This document shows, in pieces, positions 16,059 to 24,754 of a stretch of 64,000 bases of DNA. Position 1 is the stretch's first letter; the number at the start of each line of letters is the position of its first letter. The DNA is from Agrobacterium arsenijevicii (lineage in GTDB: Bacteria > Pseudomonadota > Alphaproteobacteria > Rhizobiales > Rhizobiaceae). The notes beneath the pieces are model-generated. The model was not told where the DNA came from. It ran no database searches and saw nothing but the letters and a program-made list of their open reading frames with translations. The DNA is taken from the NCBI GenBank assembly GCA_000949895.1, contig JWIT01000008.1, positions 266,010 to 330,009 of the forward strand. The letters run 5' to 3'. The position numbers and the translations under genes are program-made.

Positions 16059-17339
16059 TCATCGCGACATCATCGCGAGTGGCCATAGTACGATCTGCGG
16101 GAAGATCACGAGCAGGACGAGAACCGCAATCTGGGCGACCATAAAAGGTACGACCCCCTTGATGACGCCGGTCATCGGAACCCGTGCCACGCCACAGACG
16201 ACGTTGAGCACCGTGCCGACAGGAGGCGTTACCAGACCGATCGCATTGTTCATGATGAACAACACGCCGAAATAGACGGGATCTATTCCTGCCTGCTTGA
16301 CGATTGGCATCAACACGGGGGTCAGGATAAGCACCGTTGGCGTGAAGTCCATCGCCGTACCGACGATCAGCACGATCACCATGAGGATCGTCATCAGGAG
16401 AATCTTGTTCTCCATGAACGGCTGTACCATGTCGGCCAGCTGCTGCGGAATGTTCGCGGTGGTGATGAGCCAGGCGGAAACACCCGCAGCGGCAACGAGG
16501 AACATCACGACAGCAGTGGTTTCAGCCGCGCGATACATAAGTCCGAACAGATCAGCCAGCTTGATCTCGCGATAGACAAAGACACCGACGAACAACGAAT
16601 AGACAGCCGCTATCACCGCCGCTTCGGTCGGCGTAAAGGCGCCGATCTTCAGGCCACCGATGACGACCACGGGCATGACAAGCGCCCACAACGCCTTGCG
16701 CGTTTCGCTCAGTCGCTCGGCAAGGGTTCGCCTCGGTTCAACCCTCGGCTTGTCCCGCCCGATACTCCAGCGCCAGGCCAGCATGATGGCAAGACCCATC
16801 AGCAATCCAGGCACGATGCCGGCCAGGAAGAGTTTGGTGATCGACACACCGCCGGCGACGCCAAAGATGATCATGCCGACCGATGGCGGGAGCACCGGCG
16901 CGATGATGCCGCCGCAGGAGATGAGCCCGCAAGAACGATTGATATCGTAGCCCGCATTCCGCATCAGGGGTATCAGCACCGAGGCAAGCGCCGCCGCGTC
17001 GGCAACCGCAGAACCGGAAAGCGACGCCATGACAATCGCGGCCAGGACCGCGACATAACCGAGGCCGCCGCGAATGTGGCCGATCCACGCCATTGCCATG
17101 GTAATGATGCGCCGGGTCATTCCGCCGGCATTCATCAATTCGCCGGCCAGCATAAAGAAGGGAACGGCGAGCAAAGGAAAGCTGTTGGCGCCGTCCCACA
17201 TGTTCTGGATGATAATTTGCGGATCGGTGATGCCCATGTAAAACATCATCACAAGTCCGCATCCGATCAGCGCGAACGCAATGGGCATGCCCAGCGCCAT
17301 CAGGCCAAGAAGCGACGCTATGAAGACAAAAACGATCAT
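16059..17339 (-). CDS. dctM: TRAP transporter large permease (DctM)
   Basis: This 426-residue inner-membrane protein of about 12 helices forms the transport subunit of a tripartite ATP-independent periplasmic system driven by Na+ or H+ gradients. Typical DctM phrases are visible: GMPIAFALIGCG near the start, FPLLAVPFFMLAGELMNAGG, a SLSGSAVADAAAL segment, an IIAPVLPPS loop and, near the end, NNAIGLVTPPVGTVLNVVCG. The length is normal. It starts two bases after the DctQ stop. The catabolic neighbours point to a sugar acid as substrate. Confidence 0.9.
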   Translation of the reverse strand: MIVFVFIASLLGLMALGMPIAFALIGCGLVMMFYMGITDPQIIIQNMWDGANSFPLLAVPFFMLAGELMNAGGMTRRIITMAMAWIGHIRGGLGYVAVLAAIVMASLSGSAVADAAALASVLIPLMRNAGYDINRSCGLISCGGIIAPVLPPSVGMIIFGVAGGVSITKLFLAGIVPGLLMGLAIMLAWRWSIGRDKPRVEPRRTLAERLSETRKALWALVMPVVVIGGLKIGAFTPTEAAVIAAVYSLFVGVFVYREIKLADLFGLMYRAAETTAVVMFLVAAAGVSAWLITTANIPQQLADMVQPFMENKILLMTILMVIVLIVGTAMDFTPTVLILTPVLMPIVKQAGIDPVYFGVLFIMNNAIGLVTPPVGTVLNVVCGVARVPMTGVIKGVVPFMVAQIAVLVLLVIFPQIVLWPLAMMSR

Positions 17340-17341
17340 GA

Positions 17342-17908
17342 TCAGCGTCCCTTCTGCTCGTCGGTCGCGCGTGCCGCCTGAAGCCCTTCGTCGAGGCCTT
17401 CCTCGTGAACGTCGATCAGTTCGTTATCGGCAATGTCCCCCATGGCCAGCCGCATGAGGTTTGACAGGCAGATCAAGGCAATCGCCGCACCGGTGACGTA
17501 GCTGACCCCATAGACCCAGAGCATGCTGATCTGCGCGACCGGAGATTCCGTGATTTTCAGGATATCGTGCTGAAGCCAGGTGCCATAAAAGATGAAAGCG
17601 GCACAGACGAACATCACCACCTGGCTGATTGCCCAGCACACCTTTCGTCCAAGGACCGGCAACGCCTGCACGACAATGTCGACACCCAGATGGCTACGCC
17701 TGTGCAGGCCGATGATTCCTCCCAGGAAGGTCATCCACACGAACGCAAATCGGGGAAGCTCCTCCGAGATGTCGATCCCGGTATTGAAAAACAAACGAAG
17801 GACGACATTGCCAAAGACCATCACAAGCATCGTGGCCATGCAGAGTACGAGGATGATCTCAATGGCGCGGTAAAAACCGCCGACCCCTGCATCCAGAAAT
17901 GCGCGCAT
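17342..17908 (-). CDS. dctQ: TRAP transporter small permease (DctQ)
   Basis: A 188-residue protein with four predicted helices (about residues 15-38, 50-70, 88-110 and 128-150) and the DctQ hallmark EELPRFAFVWMTFLGG followed by HLGVD. The small subunit bridges binding protein and DctM, or stabilises the transporter. A longer frame starts at 17944, but the ATG at 17908 has GGGGAG six bases upstream and gives the usual short N-terminus before helix 1. The charged C-terminal tail after residue 160 is cytoplasmic. Confidence 0.87.
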   Translation of the reverse strand: MRAFLDAGVGGFYRAIEIILVLCMATMLVMVFGNVVLRLFFNTGIDISEELPRFAFVWMTFLGGIIGLHRRSHLGVDIVVQALPVLGRKVCWAISQVVMFVCAAFIFYGTWLQHDILKITESPVAQISMLWVYGVSYVTGAAIALICLSNLMRLAMGDIADNELIDVHEEGLDEGLQAARATDEQKGR

Positions 17909-18037
17909 TTTCCTCTCCCCAGCGAGAAGGGTGGCCGCATTCAATGTGCGGCGCCCCTCGCAGATTTCACAGATTTCGGTCTGAACAATGCGGCGACGAG
18001 CCGGTATTCCGCGCCGACTCGCCGCCGATAACAGCGA

Positions 18038-19132
18038 TTATTTTCTGTGCTTCGCTATCTCGGCGTAGAACTGATCGACGAATTCATTGCCAATCACATC
18101 CTTGTTCTTGGCGACGACCGGTTCGATGGCCTTGCGGACCGCATCGAGTTCAGCCGGCTGCATCACCGTCGCCTTCATGCCCTCGGCTTCAAGCTTCTTG
18201 AGAGCTTCGCTGGCATCACGCAACTCGGCCTCCCGCTGGAAGGTGCGCGTTTTCTCCGCGGCAGCCTGAACGGCATTCTGCTGTTCCGCCGTCAGCGAGT
18301 CATAGAACCTCTTGGAAGACAGCAGCGCCACGGGCGTATAGACGTGGTTGGTGACGGTCAGGTATTTCTGCACCTCGAACATCTTGTTCGCGTACATGTC
18401 CACGAACGGATGTTCGTAACCATCGAGTGCCCGTGTTTCGAGCGCGGTATAAACCTCGGTGAACGCCATGGGCACGGCGTTCATGCCAAGTGCCTTGAAG
18501 CTGGCGAGTGCCATGGGGCTTTGCATCACCCGGACTTTCAGTCCCTTCATGTCGGTGAGCGATGCCACCGGGTGTTTGCTGTTCGACAGATTGCGGAATG
18601 CTCCACCAGCCCAGACAAGGCCATGAATATTCATGTCGGCAAGGTTGTCGAGCAGCCGCTTTCCCTGTGGACTATCGAGCACGTCCGCTGCCTCGGTGTC
18701 GGTCGCGAACAGGAAAGGAACGTCAAATATCTGAAGTTCCTTCTCGTGGGTCGCGATGGGAGCAAGCGCGCCCATGTAGAGGTCGATAGTTCCCGACTGA
18801 AGCGCCATCAGCATCTTCTCTTCGGATCCGATTGCGGAATTGCCGAAGACGTCGATTTTCACGCTGCCACCGGTTGCCTTAGCCACTTCCTCGGCGAAGT
18901 ATTTCATAGCTGCCGAGCGCGGATGGGTATCGGCAAACCCATGGCCGAGTTTTGCCACCTTGGCGTCCTGAGCCAAAATCGGTGTGACCGGCATGGCGGA
19001 AAATGCAATCGCGGCACATATGCCGAAACCGATTGCGCGACGCGCCATGTCCGGCGTGGTACCCGTGCCGAAGCACGATGCCAGATATTGCTTTCCCGCG
19101 CCAAATGCGCGCTTCATCGATACGAGTTTCAT
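18038..19132 (-). CDS. dctP: TRAP transporter periplasmic binding protein (DctP)
   Basis: This 364-residue secreted substrate-binding subunit. Strong ribosome site GGAGG precedes the ATG at 19132, so the long N-region before the hydrophobic signal core (GFGICAAIAFSAMPVTP, residues 36-52) appears real, with cleavage at about AQDAK. The mature part has the DctP pattern: HGFADTHPRSAAMKYFAE, MLMALQSGTIDLYMG, IFDVPFLFATDTEA, the KGLKVRVMQSP segment bearing the carboxylate-binding Arg, and TEVYTALETRALDGYEHPF. That Arg indicates an organic acid ligand. A gap of about 130 bases separates it from dctQ. Confidence 0.9.
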   Translation of the reverse strand: MKLVSMKRAFGAGKQYLASCFGTGTTPDMARRAIGFGICAAIAFSAMPVTPILAQDAKVAKLGHGFADTHPRSAAMKYFAEEVAKATGGSVKIDVFGNSAIGSEEKMLMALQSGTIDLYMGALAPIATHEKELQIFDVPFLFATDTEAADVLDSPQGKRLLDNLADMNIHGLVWAGGAFRNLSNSKHPVASLTDMKGLKVRVMQSPMALASFKALGMNAVPMAFTEVYTALETRALDGYEHPFVDMYANKMFEVQKYLTVTNHVYTPVALLSSKRFYDSLTAEQQNAVQAAAEKTRTFQREAELRDASEALKKLEAEGMKATVMQPAELDAVRKAIEPVVAKNKDVIGNEFVDQFYAEIAKHRK

Positions 19133-19202
19133 GTCATTCCTCCCCTGGTTTTGTTGGAACTCGTCACGCTCTCCCGAAGCGCAACGACGTGGTTTGCGGC
19201 GC

Positions 19203-19970
19203 CTACAGCACGGAAATCATCCCGCCATCGGCATAGACAATCTGGCCATTGACGTAGTCGGATGCGGCGGACGCGAAATAGATGACGGTTCCCGCCAGTT
19301 CCTCCGGTCGGCCCCAGCGCCGGGCTGGCGTGCGTGCCTTGACCCATGCGTCGAATTCCGGATTGGCGAGCAGGGCCTCGTTCATGTCCGTGATCATGTA
19401 ACCGGGGCCGATCGCGTTGGCCTGGATACCCTTTTCGGCCCACTCGGCCGCCATGGCCTTGGTCAGCATCTTGATACCGCCTTTGGCCACGGTGTAAGGT
19501 GCGACCGTTGCCCGGGCGAGTTCGGAGGTCAGCGACCCGATATTGATGATCTTGCCGGAACCACGTTCCGCCATCCGCTTCGCCGCTTCCCGGCCAACGA
19601 GGAAAGCCGAGGTGAGATTGGTGTCGATCACACGACGCCAGTCAGCCGTCGCCAGCTCAAGCATCGGCTTGCGAAACTGGATGCCGGCATTGTTGACGAG
19701 GATGTCCACCCGGATACCGTCCCGATCAAACGTCTCGAAAGTGGCAAGGACGGCAGCTTCGTCGGTCACGTCGAACGCCGAAGTCAGCACATCGCGGCCA
19801 GCCGATCGCATCGCTGCGGCGGCCTCTTCGAGGCGGGTGGTATCGACACCGTTGAGGATCACCCTGGCGCCGGCATTCGCCAACCCCTCGGCAAAAGCTC
19901 GCCCCAGTCCGCGGGACGAACCCGTCACCAGAGCGGTCTTGCCGCTGAGATCGAATAGTGAAACGCTCAT
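19203..19970 (-). CDS. SDR oxidoreductase, gluconate 5-dehydrogenase-like
   Basis: This 255-residue SDR has TGSSRGLG (residues 16-23), NNAG near residue 92, an active-site serine in IGSLTSELA and YTVAK as Tyr-x3-Lys. The opening MSVSLFDLSGKTALVTG, the N-A-I-G-P-G-Y segment and the FNPEFDAWVKARTPARRWG-like loop follow the pattern of IdnO/Gno enzymes, which interconvert gluconate and 5-ketogluconate. AGGAGG lies eight bases before the ATG. Situated between dehydratase and TRAP genes, it probably oxidises or reduces the imported acid sugar or its product. Confidence 0.84.
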   Translation of the reverse strand: MSVSLFDLSGKTALVTGSSRGLGRAFAEGLANAGARVILNGVDTTRLEEAAAAMRSAGRDVLTSAFDVTDEAAVLATFETFDRDGIRVDILVNNAGIQFRKPMLELATADWRRVIDTNLTSAFLVGREAAKRMAERGSGKIINIGSLTSELARATVAPYTVAKGGIKMLTKAMAAEWAEKGIQANAIGPGYMITDMNEALLANPEFDAWVKARTPARRWGRPEELAGTVIYFASAASDYVNGQIVYADGGMISVL

Positions 19971-19983
19971 AATGATTTCCTCC

Positions 19984-21183
19984 TCAGAGTTCGGTTACAC
20001 GGACCGTGAGGTCCGAGCGATCGAAGAAGGATGGCTGCAGTTCCGTGCCGAGGCCGGGGCCTTCCATCGGATAGACGAAGCCGCCTTCGATGCGCGGCAC
20101 CTCCGTCACAAGCTCGCGATACCAGCCCTTGTAGAAGGCGCGTACGCTTTCCTGAATGAGTGTGTTGGGCTGCGAGAAGCTCATGTGAATGGCGGCGGCG
20201 AAGCCGACCGGGCCGATGCAGTCATGTGGCGCAAATGGCCGGTGATAGGTCTCCGCCATGGCCGCGATCTTGCGGCCTTCGGTGAGGCCGCCCGTCCAGC
20301 ACAGATCGGCCATGACGACATGGGCGGCATCCCGGTCGAGATATTCCTTGTAGGCAAAACGGGTGCCGAGCGTTTCGGAGGCGCAGGTCCACACGTCGGT
20401 GGAATGTGCGAATTCGGAGAGCGCCTGCGGTGAATTCATCCGGATCGGATCTTCGTACCAGGTCGGCTTGAAGGGCTCGAGCGCCCGCGCGATCTGCTTG
20501 GCGACCGGCAGGTTCCAGAGCGAATGGAACTCGACCATGATATCCATCCTGTCGCCGACGGCCTTGCGGATCAACTCGAACGGCCGGATCGCCGTCTTCA
20601 TCTGTTCCGCCGTGATGAAAAGGCCGCGGTTTTCCATCGCGGCAGGATCGAACGGCCAGATCTTCATGGCCGAGATACCATTCGACAGGAGATCCTCGGC
20701 AAGTTCGCCCGCCCGGTTCATAAAGCCGTCGAGATCCTCGTAAGGCCCCGTTTCCTCGCCGAGGTTCCAGGTGTCCACAGGCTTGATCTTCTTCGTCCGC
20801 ACATAGCGGCTTCCGGCACATGTGTTGTAGACGCGCATCTTCTCCACGCAGAGGCCGCCCAGCATCTGGTGGACCGGTTGTCCGCACACCTTCCCGAACA
20901 CATCCCACAATGCGATATCGATTGCGGAAGCCGCCCGATGTTCTGCTCCCGTCGAGGCATGGCCCATCGGCAGGTTCAGCATTTCCCTGTGAAGCGCCTC
21001 GATGTGAAGCGGGTTGCGACCCATGAGCCGGCTTGCCAGCGTATCGTGGATATGAGCCTCGACGGCCGCCGCCCCATAAAAGGTTTCCCCGAGGCCGGTA
21101 ACGCCCTGATCGGTTTCCACATGCACCCAGAGGACATTGGAGAACTCATCCGCACGAAAAGTCTTGATCGCAGTTATTTTCAT
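19984..21183 (-). CDS. Enolase-superfamily (mandelate racemase group) acid-sugar dehydratase
   Basis: This 399-residue enzyme has the N-terminal capping domain followed by the barrel. Likely catalytic and metal residues are the Lys in AMKIWPFD (about residue 186), the Glu in MVEFHSLW (about 228), the ED pair in WYEDP (about 254), the Glu in ASETLGTR (about 280) and the His in FAPHDCIGPVG (about 330). Enzymes of this class abstract the alpha proton of a sugar acid and lose water to give a 2-keto-3-deoxy acid. The exact acid cannot be read. The ATG at 21183 has GGAAG upstream; GTG at 21189 would be too close to it. It is the promoter-proximal gene of the TRAP operon. Confidence 0.84.
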   Translation of the reverse strand: MKITAIKTFRADEFSNVLWVHVETDQGVTGLGETFYGAAAVEAHIHDTLASRLMGRNPLHIEALHREMLNLPMGHASTGAEHRAASAIDIALWDVFGKVCGQPVHQMLGGLCVEKMRVYNTCAGSRYVRTKKIKPVDTWNLGEETGPYEDLDGFMNRAGELAEDLLSNGISAMKIWPFDPAAMENRGLFITAEQMKTAIRPFELIRKAVGDRMDIMVEFHSLWNLPVAKQIARALEPFKPTWYEDPIRMNSPQALSEFAHSTDVWTCASETLGTRFAYKEYLDRDAAHVVMADLCWTGGLTEGRKIAAMAETYHRPFAPHDCIGPVGFAAAIHMSFSQPNTLIQESVRAFYKGWYRELVTEVPRIEGGFVYPMEGPGLGTELQPSFFDRSDLTVRVTEL

Positions 21184-21360
21184 TGTCACTTCCGTTCAAT
21201 CGGCCGTGCTTTCGCCAGGCCCGCCACTTCGGTCGGAAAGACGCATGGACAAAGGAAAACCGTCGCTCGCACGCGAAAGCATGCGACCCATTTTCTCCAT
21301 CAATGTCCTGCTGACGGCTCCTCCCGCCGGATTTTTCTGGCAGAATTTCTGACAGTCTTC

Positions 21361-21377
21361 TATAATGGTGTCAACCA
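21361..21377 (+). promoter_or_regulatory. Candidate -10 element overlapping a FadR-type operator
   Basis: A consensus-like TATAAT (21361-21366) runs into the inverted repeat TGGT-GTCA-ACCA (21366-21377) just before the regulator gene at 21402. TGGT/ACCA half-sites occur in operators of the UxuR/FadR group for hexuronate genes. An autoregulated, divergent control site is the simplest reading, but no matching -35 was identified. Confidence 0.4.
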
Positions 21378-21401
21378 AAATTGTGAAAGTAGTGCTCCGA
21401 A

Positions 21402-22121
21402 ATGGAAAAAGCTGTAGTACAGGTTGGCGACCAAGATACAGGGCTCGTTGAACGCACCATCGCAGGCATCCGCGCATACATGCGCGAAAACCAGCTTCGT
21501 CCGGGCAGCCCCATGCCCAGCGAAACCGCCATGGCCTCCAAGCTCGACGTTTCCCGGACTGTGGCCCGAGAGGCCTTCCGCGCCCTTGCAGCGCTTGGTA
21601 TCCTGGAGGTCGGCACGGGACACCGCGCGCGCGTCGCGGCACCGGACGCGGCACCGCTCAGCATGATTCTCGACCATACCGTGATGATGAAGCAGCTCAG
21701 CGTTCAGCAGGTGCTGGACGTTCGCCGCACACTCGAGCTTCGCACGGTAAATCTCGCATCTCTGCGCAGGACAGATGCACAGGCGCGGGAACTTCTCCAG
21801 ATAGTGGAAGACATGTTCCATGCACTCGAAACGCCGGAAGCGGTTATGGAACTCGACATCCGTTTCCACGAACTCATTGCCCAGGCCTCTGGCAACTCCC
21901 TTTACGGGATCATCGTCGGTTCGTTCCGCGTCATCACGCAACAAACCTGGCATATCGGTTGGCGCAGCCGCGCCACTTTGGAGAACCGCACCGAAAACAT
22001 CCGCTGCCACCAGAGGATCGCCGAGGCGATCAGCCTCCAGAATCTGGAGATGGCGGAGACTGCCATGGCCGAACATTTCGACTCGGCCATCGGCGTCCTG
22101 CTTCGGGCGGGCGTTAATTGA
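21402..22121 (+). CDS. GntR-family regulator, FadR subfamily, of the TRAP operon
   Basis: This 239-residue regulator has a winged HTH at residues 14-80 (IAGIRAYMRENQLRPGSPMPSE... with SKLDVSRTVAREAFRAL). An FCD domain covers about residues 95-230, with the metal-ligand pattern D...H (LDIRFHELI), H in the ENIRCHQRI segment, and H near the C-terminus (MAEHFDSA). It is transcribed divergently from the dehydratase, SDR and TRAP genes, which makes it their probable repressor, relieved by the imported acid or a catabolite. The gap between the two starts is about 218 bases. The ribosome site is weak. Confidence 0.86.
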   Translation: MEKAVVQVGDQDTGLVERTIAGIRAYMRENQLRPGSPMPSETAMASKLDVSRTVAREAFRALAALGILEVGTGHRARVAAPDAAPLSMILDHTVMMKQLSVQQVLDVRRTLELRTVNLASLRRTDAQARELLQIVEDMFHALETPEAVMELDIRFHELIAQASGNSLYGIIVGSFRVITQQTWHIGWRSRATLENRTENIRCHQRIAEAISLQNLEMAETAMAEHFDSAIGVLLRAGVN

Positions 22122-22140
22122 CGCGGGCAAGATGCGAACG

Positions 22141-22172
22141 CCTGCCAGACGCCGGCCGGCTGCCGTGGCAGG
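22141..22172. terminator. Possible bidirectional hairpin between convergent genes
   Basis: CCTGCCA (22141-22147) pairs with TGGCAGG (22166-22172), with a self-complementary GC core (22151-22160) between. It lies in the 73-base gap where the FadR gene and the leftward GGDEF-EAL gene end. There is no T-run, so the role is uncertain. Confidence 0.3.
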
Positions 22173-22194
22173 GAGCGCCCCGCGAAAATCAGGC

Positions 22195-24141
22195 TTACAG
22201 GATCATGCGCTTTGTCGTGTTTTCTGAAAGAAATTCATAGACATCCTCTTCCCGCAGCGGCCGCGCATAAACATAGCCCTGCACCAGCGTGGCGCCGAGA
22301 CCTTCAAGGGCTGCAAGCTCCTCGAAAGTTTCGACCCCTTCGACCACACATTCCAGCCCCATATCCCGACTGAGGGTGAGAAGGGATTTCACGATTTTGT
22401 AGCTGGCCGGCTTTTCGTGCAGATCCGTGACGAAGCTGCGATCGATCTTGATCTTGGTGAGAGGGAGCGCGTGCAACCGCGTCAGGCTGGAATAGCCGGT
22501 GCCGAAATCGTCCAGCGAAATGCCGCAACCGAGGCGCCGCAGCATTTCGACCGACTGCCTGACCTGTTCGAAATCATGCGCAAAGGCCGTTTCGGTAATT
22601 TCAAGGTCAAGACGTCGTGGGTCGAAGCCGCTGTTGTCGATGATGCTGATCAATGACAGCACACCTTCGCAGGAATTGAGATCATGGGCCGAAAGGTTGA
22701 AGGATAGTCTGAGGGACGGCTCCCACGCTGATGCAGAGGTGAGAGCGGTTCTAAGCAGAGGCCGCGTCAGTGAGCTGACGATACCGGCCCGTTCGGCAAT
22801 GGAGAAGAACTGGGCAGGAGGGACATGCCCGAGGACCGGGCTGTGCCAGCGCGCCAGGGCTTCAAAACCAGCGGCTTTTCCATCACGTATATCTACGATC
22901 GGCTGGAACACGACTGAAAGCTCGTTTTCCATATCTTTCTGCTTGAGCAGATGCTCGATGCGGGCTTCGATATTGATCTGCTTTTCGTGCTCCGCATCAA
23001 ACAGAACAGCATCGCCGCGCCGGGTCTTCTTGGCATGGTAAAGGGCATAATCCGCCCTGTCGAAAAGCTGTTCAAGCGTGGAGGCGAGATTTGGAAAGAC
23101 GGCTATCCCCATGGAAGCGGAAACATGTACCGTTCCCTCCGGCATATGGTAGGGCGCTCCCAACTCCTCCGAAATAGCATTAGCCTTTGCAACGAGCTGC
23201 GTATCGTCCTCTATGATCGGGGCGACGATGGCAAACTCGTCACCGCCCAGCCGAAACGCCTTGCTGGCTTTCAGACTGGCGGCAAGGCGTTTGCTGACAT
23301 TGACCAGCAGCCTGTCTCCCACGGAATGCCCATAAAGGTCGTTGACCGGCTTGAAGCCGTCAAGATCGATGACGCCGAGAGCCAGCCGGGTTCCCTCTGC
23401 CCTGGCCTTTTCCAGTTCGGTTTCCAGATGTTTGAAAAAGGCGCGGCGGTTGGGCAGTTCCGTCAGGCTGTCGATATTGGCAAGCAGCAGGTTCTCATTG
23501 CTGAGCGCTTCCGTGCGCTGTTGCGAAACGACCATGCGCTCGAAATTGCGGTAGTTGGTCAACAGGATGGACATCATGCCGGCGCAGACCAGCAGAACAT
23601 TGATGGCAATGGCGATGAATGTCGGTTGTCGTGAGGCCAAAAAGAAGACAATGAACGCGCCGTTGACGATGACCGTGACCATGAAGGCGGCCGAACGCAC
23701 ATACATCAGACAGAAGATGCAGGAAATGACGGTAATCGCCATGTAGAAGGCAACGTGGGATTGCGTATAGGCGTCCCCATAGGGCACCAGCAAAAAAGAC
23801 CAGAACGTGAATGCCATGGCGATGCCGGCCGCCAGGCGATTTGCGCGCTGGAGTGCCGCATGGGCCACCTTTGGCGGGGGATCGATACCGCGGGTCCTCC
23901 ACCAGAATGCGACCCTGAGTGTGCAGCCGAGTGTAAAAACGGCGGGAACTCCAATGGTGAGCCAAAACGGCGCCAGTTGCACATGCGTAATGGTAAGCGC
24001 CCATGTGCTTGAAAGAAGTATGAAATACATCATCGGCATCTGCCGTGTGAAGGCACGATACTGTGCTTTCAGCAGGTCCGGGTTGTCGGACCGGACAGAC
24101 ATGAAATGCTGCAATTTCTGTTTGGCGCTTATTATGTTCAT
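22195..24141 (-). CDS. Membrane GGDEF-EAL protein (c-di-GMP synthesis/breakdown)
   Basis: This 648-residue protein has an N-terminal membrane part (about residues 35-195) with several hydrophobic helices, no recognised sensor motif, and a short helix joining it to the output domains. The GGDEF domain (about 210-375) keeps the catalytic LGGDEF. The five-residue-upstream RxxD inhibition site is absent (the sequence there reads LKASKAFR). The EAL domain (about 385-640) keeps EAL in GFEALARW, the NLSAHDL and EITE motifs, the DDFGTGYSS loop, and KIDRSFV, so phosphodiesterase activity is also expected. It may tune c-di-GMP for the adjacent polysaccharide genes. The ATG at 24141 is preferred to GTG at 24147; neither has a strong ribosome site. 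Confidence 0.87.
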   Translation of the reverse strand: MNIISAKQKLQHFMSVRSDNPDLLKAQYRAFTRQMPMMYFILLSSTWALTITHVQLAPFWLTIGVPAVFTLGCTLRVAFWWRTRGIDPPPKVAHAALQRANRLAAGIAMAFTFWSFLLVPYGDAYTQSHVAFYMAITVISCIFCLMYVRSAAFMVTVIVNGAFIVFFLASRQPTFIAIAINVLLVCAGMMSILLTNYRNFERMVVSQQRTEALSNENLLLANIDSLTELPNRRAFFKHLETELEKARAEGTRLALGVIDLDGFKPVNDLYGHSVGDRLLVNVSKRLAASLKASKAFRLGGDEFAIVAPIIEDDTQLVAKANAISEELGAPYHMPEGTVHVSASMGIAVFPNLASTLEQLFDRADYALYHAKKTRRGDAVLFDAEHEKQINIEARIEHLLKQKDMENELSVVFQPIVDIRDGKAAGFEALARWHSPVLGHVPPAQFFSIAERAGIVSSLTRPLLRTALTSASAWEPSLRLSFNLSAHDLNSCEGVLSLISIIDNSGFDPRRLDLEITETAFAHDFEQVRQSVEMLRRLGCGISLDDFGTGYSSLTRLHALPLTKIKIDRSFVTDLHEKPASYKIVKSLLTLSRDMGLECVVEGVETFEELAALEGLGATLVQGYVYARPLREEDVYEFLSENTTKRMIL

Positions 24142-24754
24142 TTGCACGGCTCATAAAATACAGAGTCGCTTATGTAGCAAATCCATCTTACGTCATCGGA
24201 AATACACAAGGTAAATCAAGAGAAAATGAAAGCAACTTCAAGGTGCACACTCATATCTCTACATAATCTGCGGAAAATACTTTCTTATCTTACTCTACTT
24301 CAACCATTCAACTCCTCACCCTGGCGGATGCAATGTGAGGAGCCTGAGATGATTGAACCCAGGCTGTGGCGTTATATTTTGTGTAATCACAGTCTCCGCC
24401 CGATGACGATATCGAAGGGTTCGACTGCCCGCAAAGCCTCATGCTCCCTTCGGCTGGCGCTTTGGCTTTAGCGATTAAATCGAAAATCGTCTCAAGTGCG
24501 CCCAGCTGTTTCTGGCGGCCAGCATGCGATCCGCGTCAATCGCCCTGCCATTCATTGGCTGGGGCTTTTTATGGATTTGTTACTCCATAAGCGCATCGTC
24601 TGCGTTTCAGCCACCAAAAGGATAGTACGTCGCCAACTTCGGAGTATTGGCCACTACGTATCGTGATCCCCCTAGTCCTTACGACCAGCTTGCCGCCTGT
24701 TTTCACCTCCCCAAGAATGCACCTTCAGACCGGACGTGTGGCGGGAGAAAAAGC
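24142..24754. other. Long gene-free stretch before the exopolysaccharide genes
   Basis: No convincing gene in about 610 bases; an 81-codon frame at 24226-24471 has Cys/Ser/Arg-rich, non-protein-like composition. A terminator-like hairpin is present (24542-24570). The rest must hold the promoters of the leftward GGDEF-EAL gene and the rightward glycosyltransferase operon. Confidence 0.5.
24542..24570 (+). terminator. Orphan terminator-like hairpin with T-run
   Basis: GCCC-T-GCCA, loop TTCAT, TGGC-TG-GGGC, then TTTTT (24566-24570). Arms are 4+4 bp with a small internal loop. It lies upstream of the first glycosyltransferase with no gene ahead of it on this strand, so it may end a leader transcript or small RNA. 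Confidence 0.35.

Noticed and set aside
18047..19958. Long plus-strand frames (up to 401 codons)
   Set aside because: They are antisense to dctP and the SDR gene, which have complete family motifs; composition is low-complexity and Arg/His-rich.
24226..24471. 81-codon plus-strand frame
   Set aside because: Ser/Cys/Arg-rich, no motif, no ribosome site; treated as non-coding.
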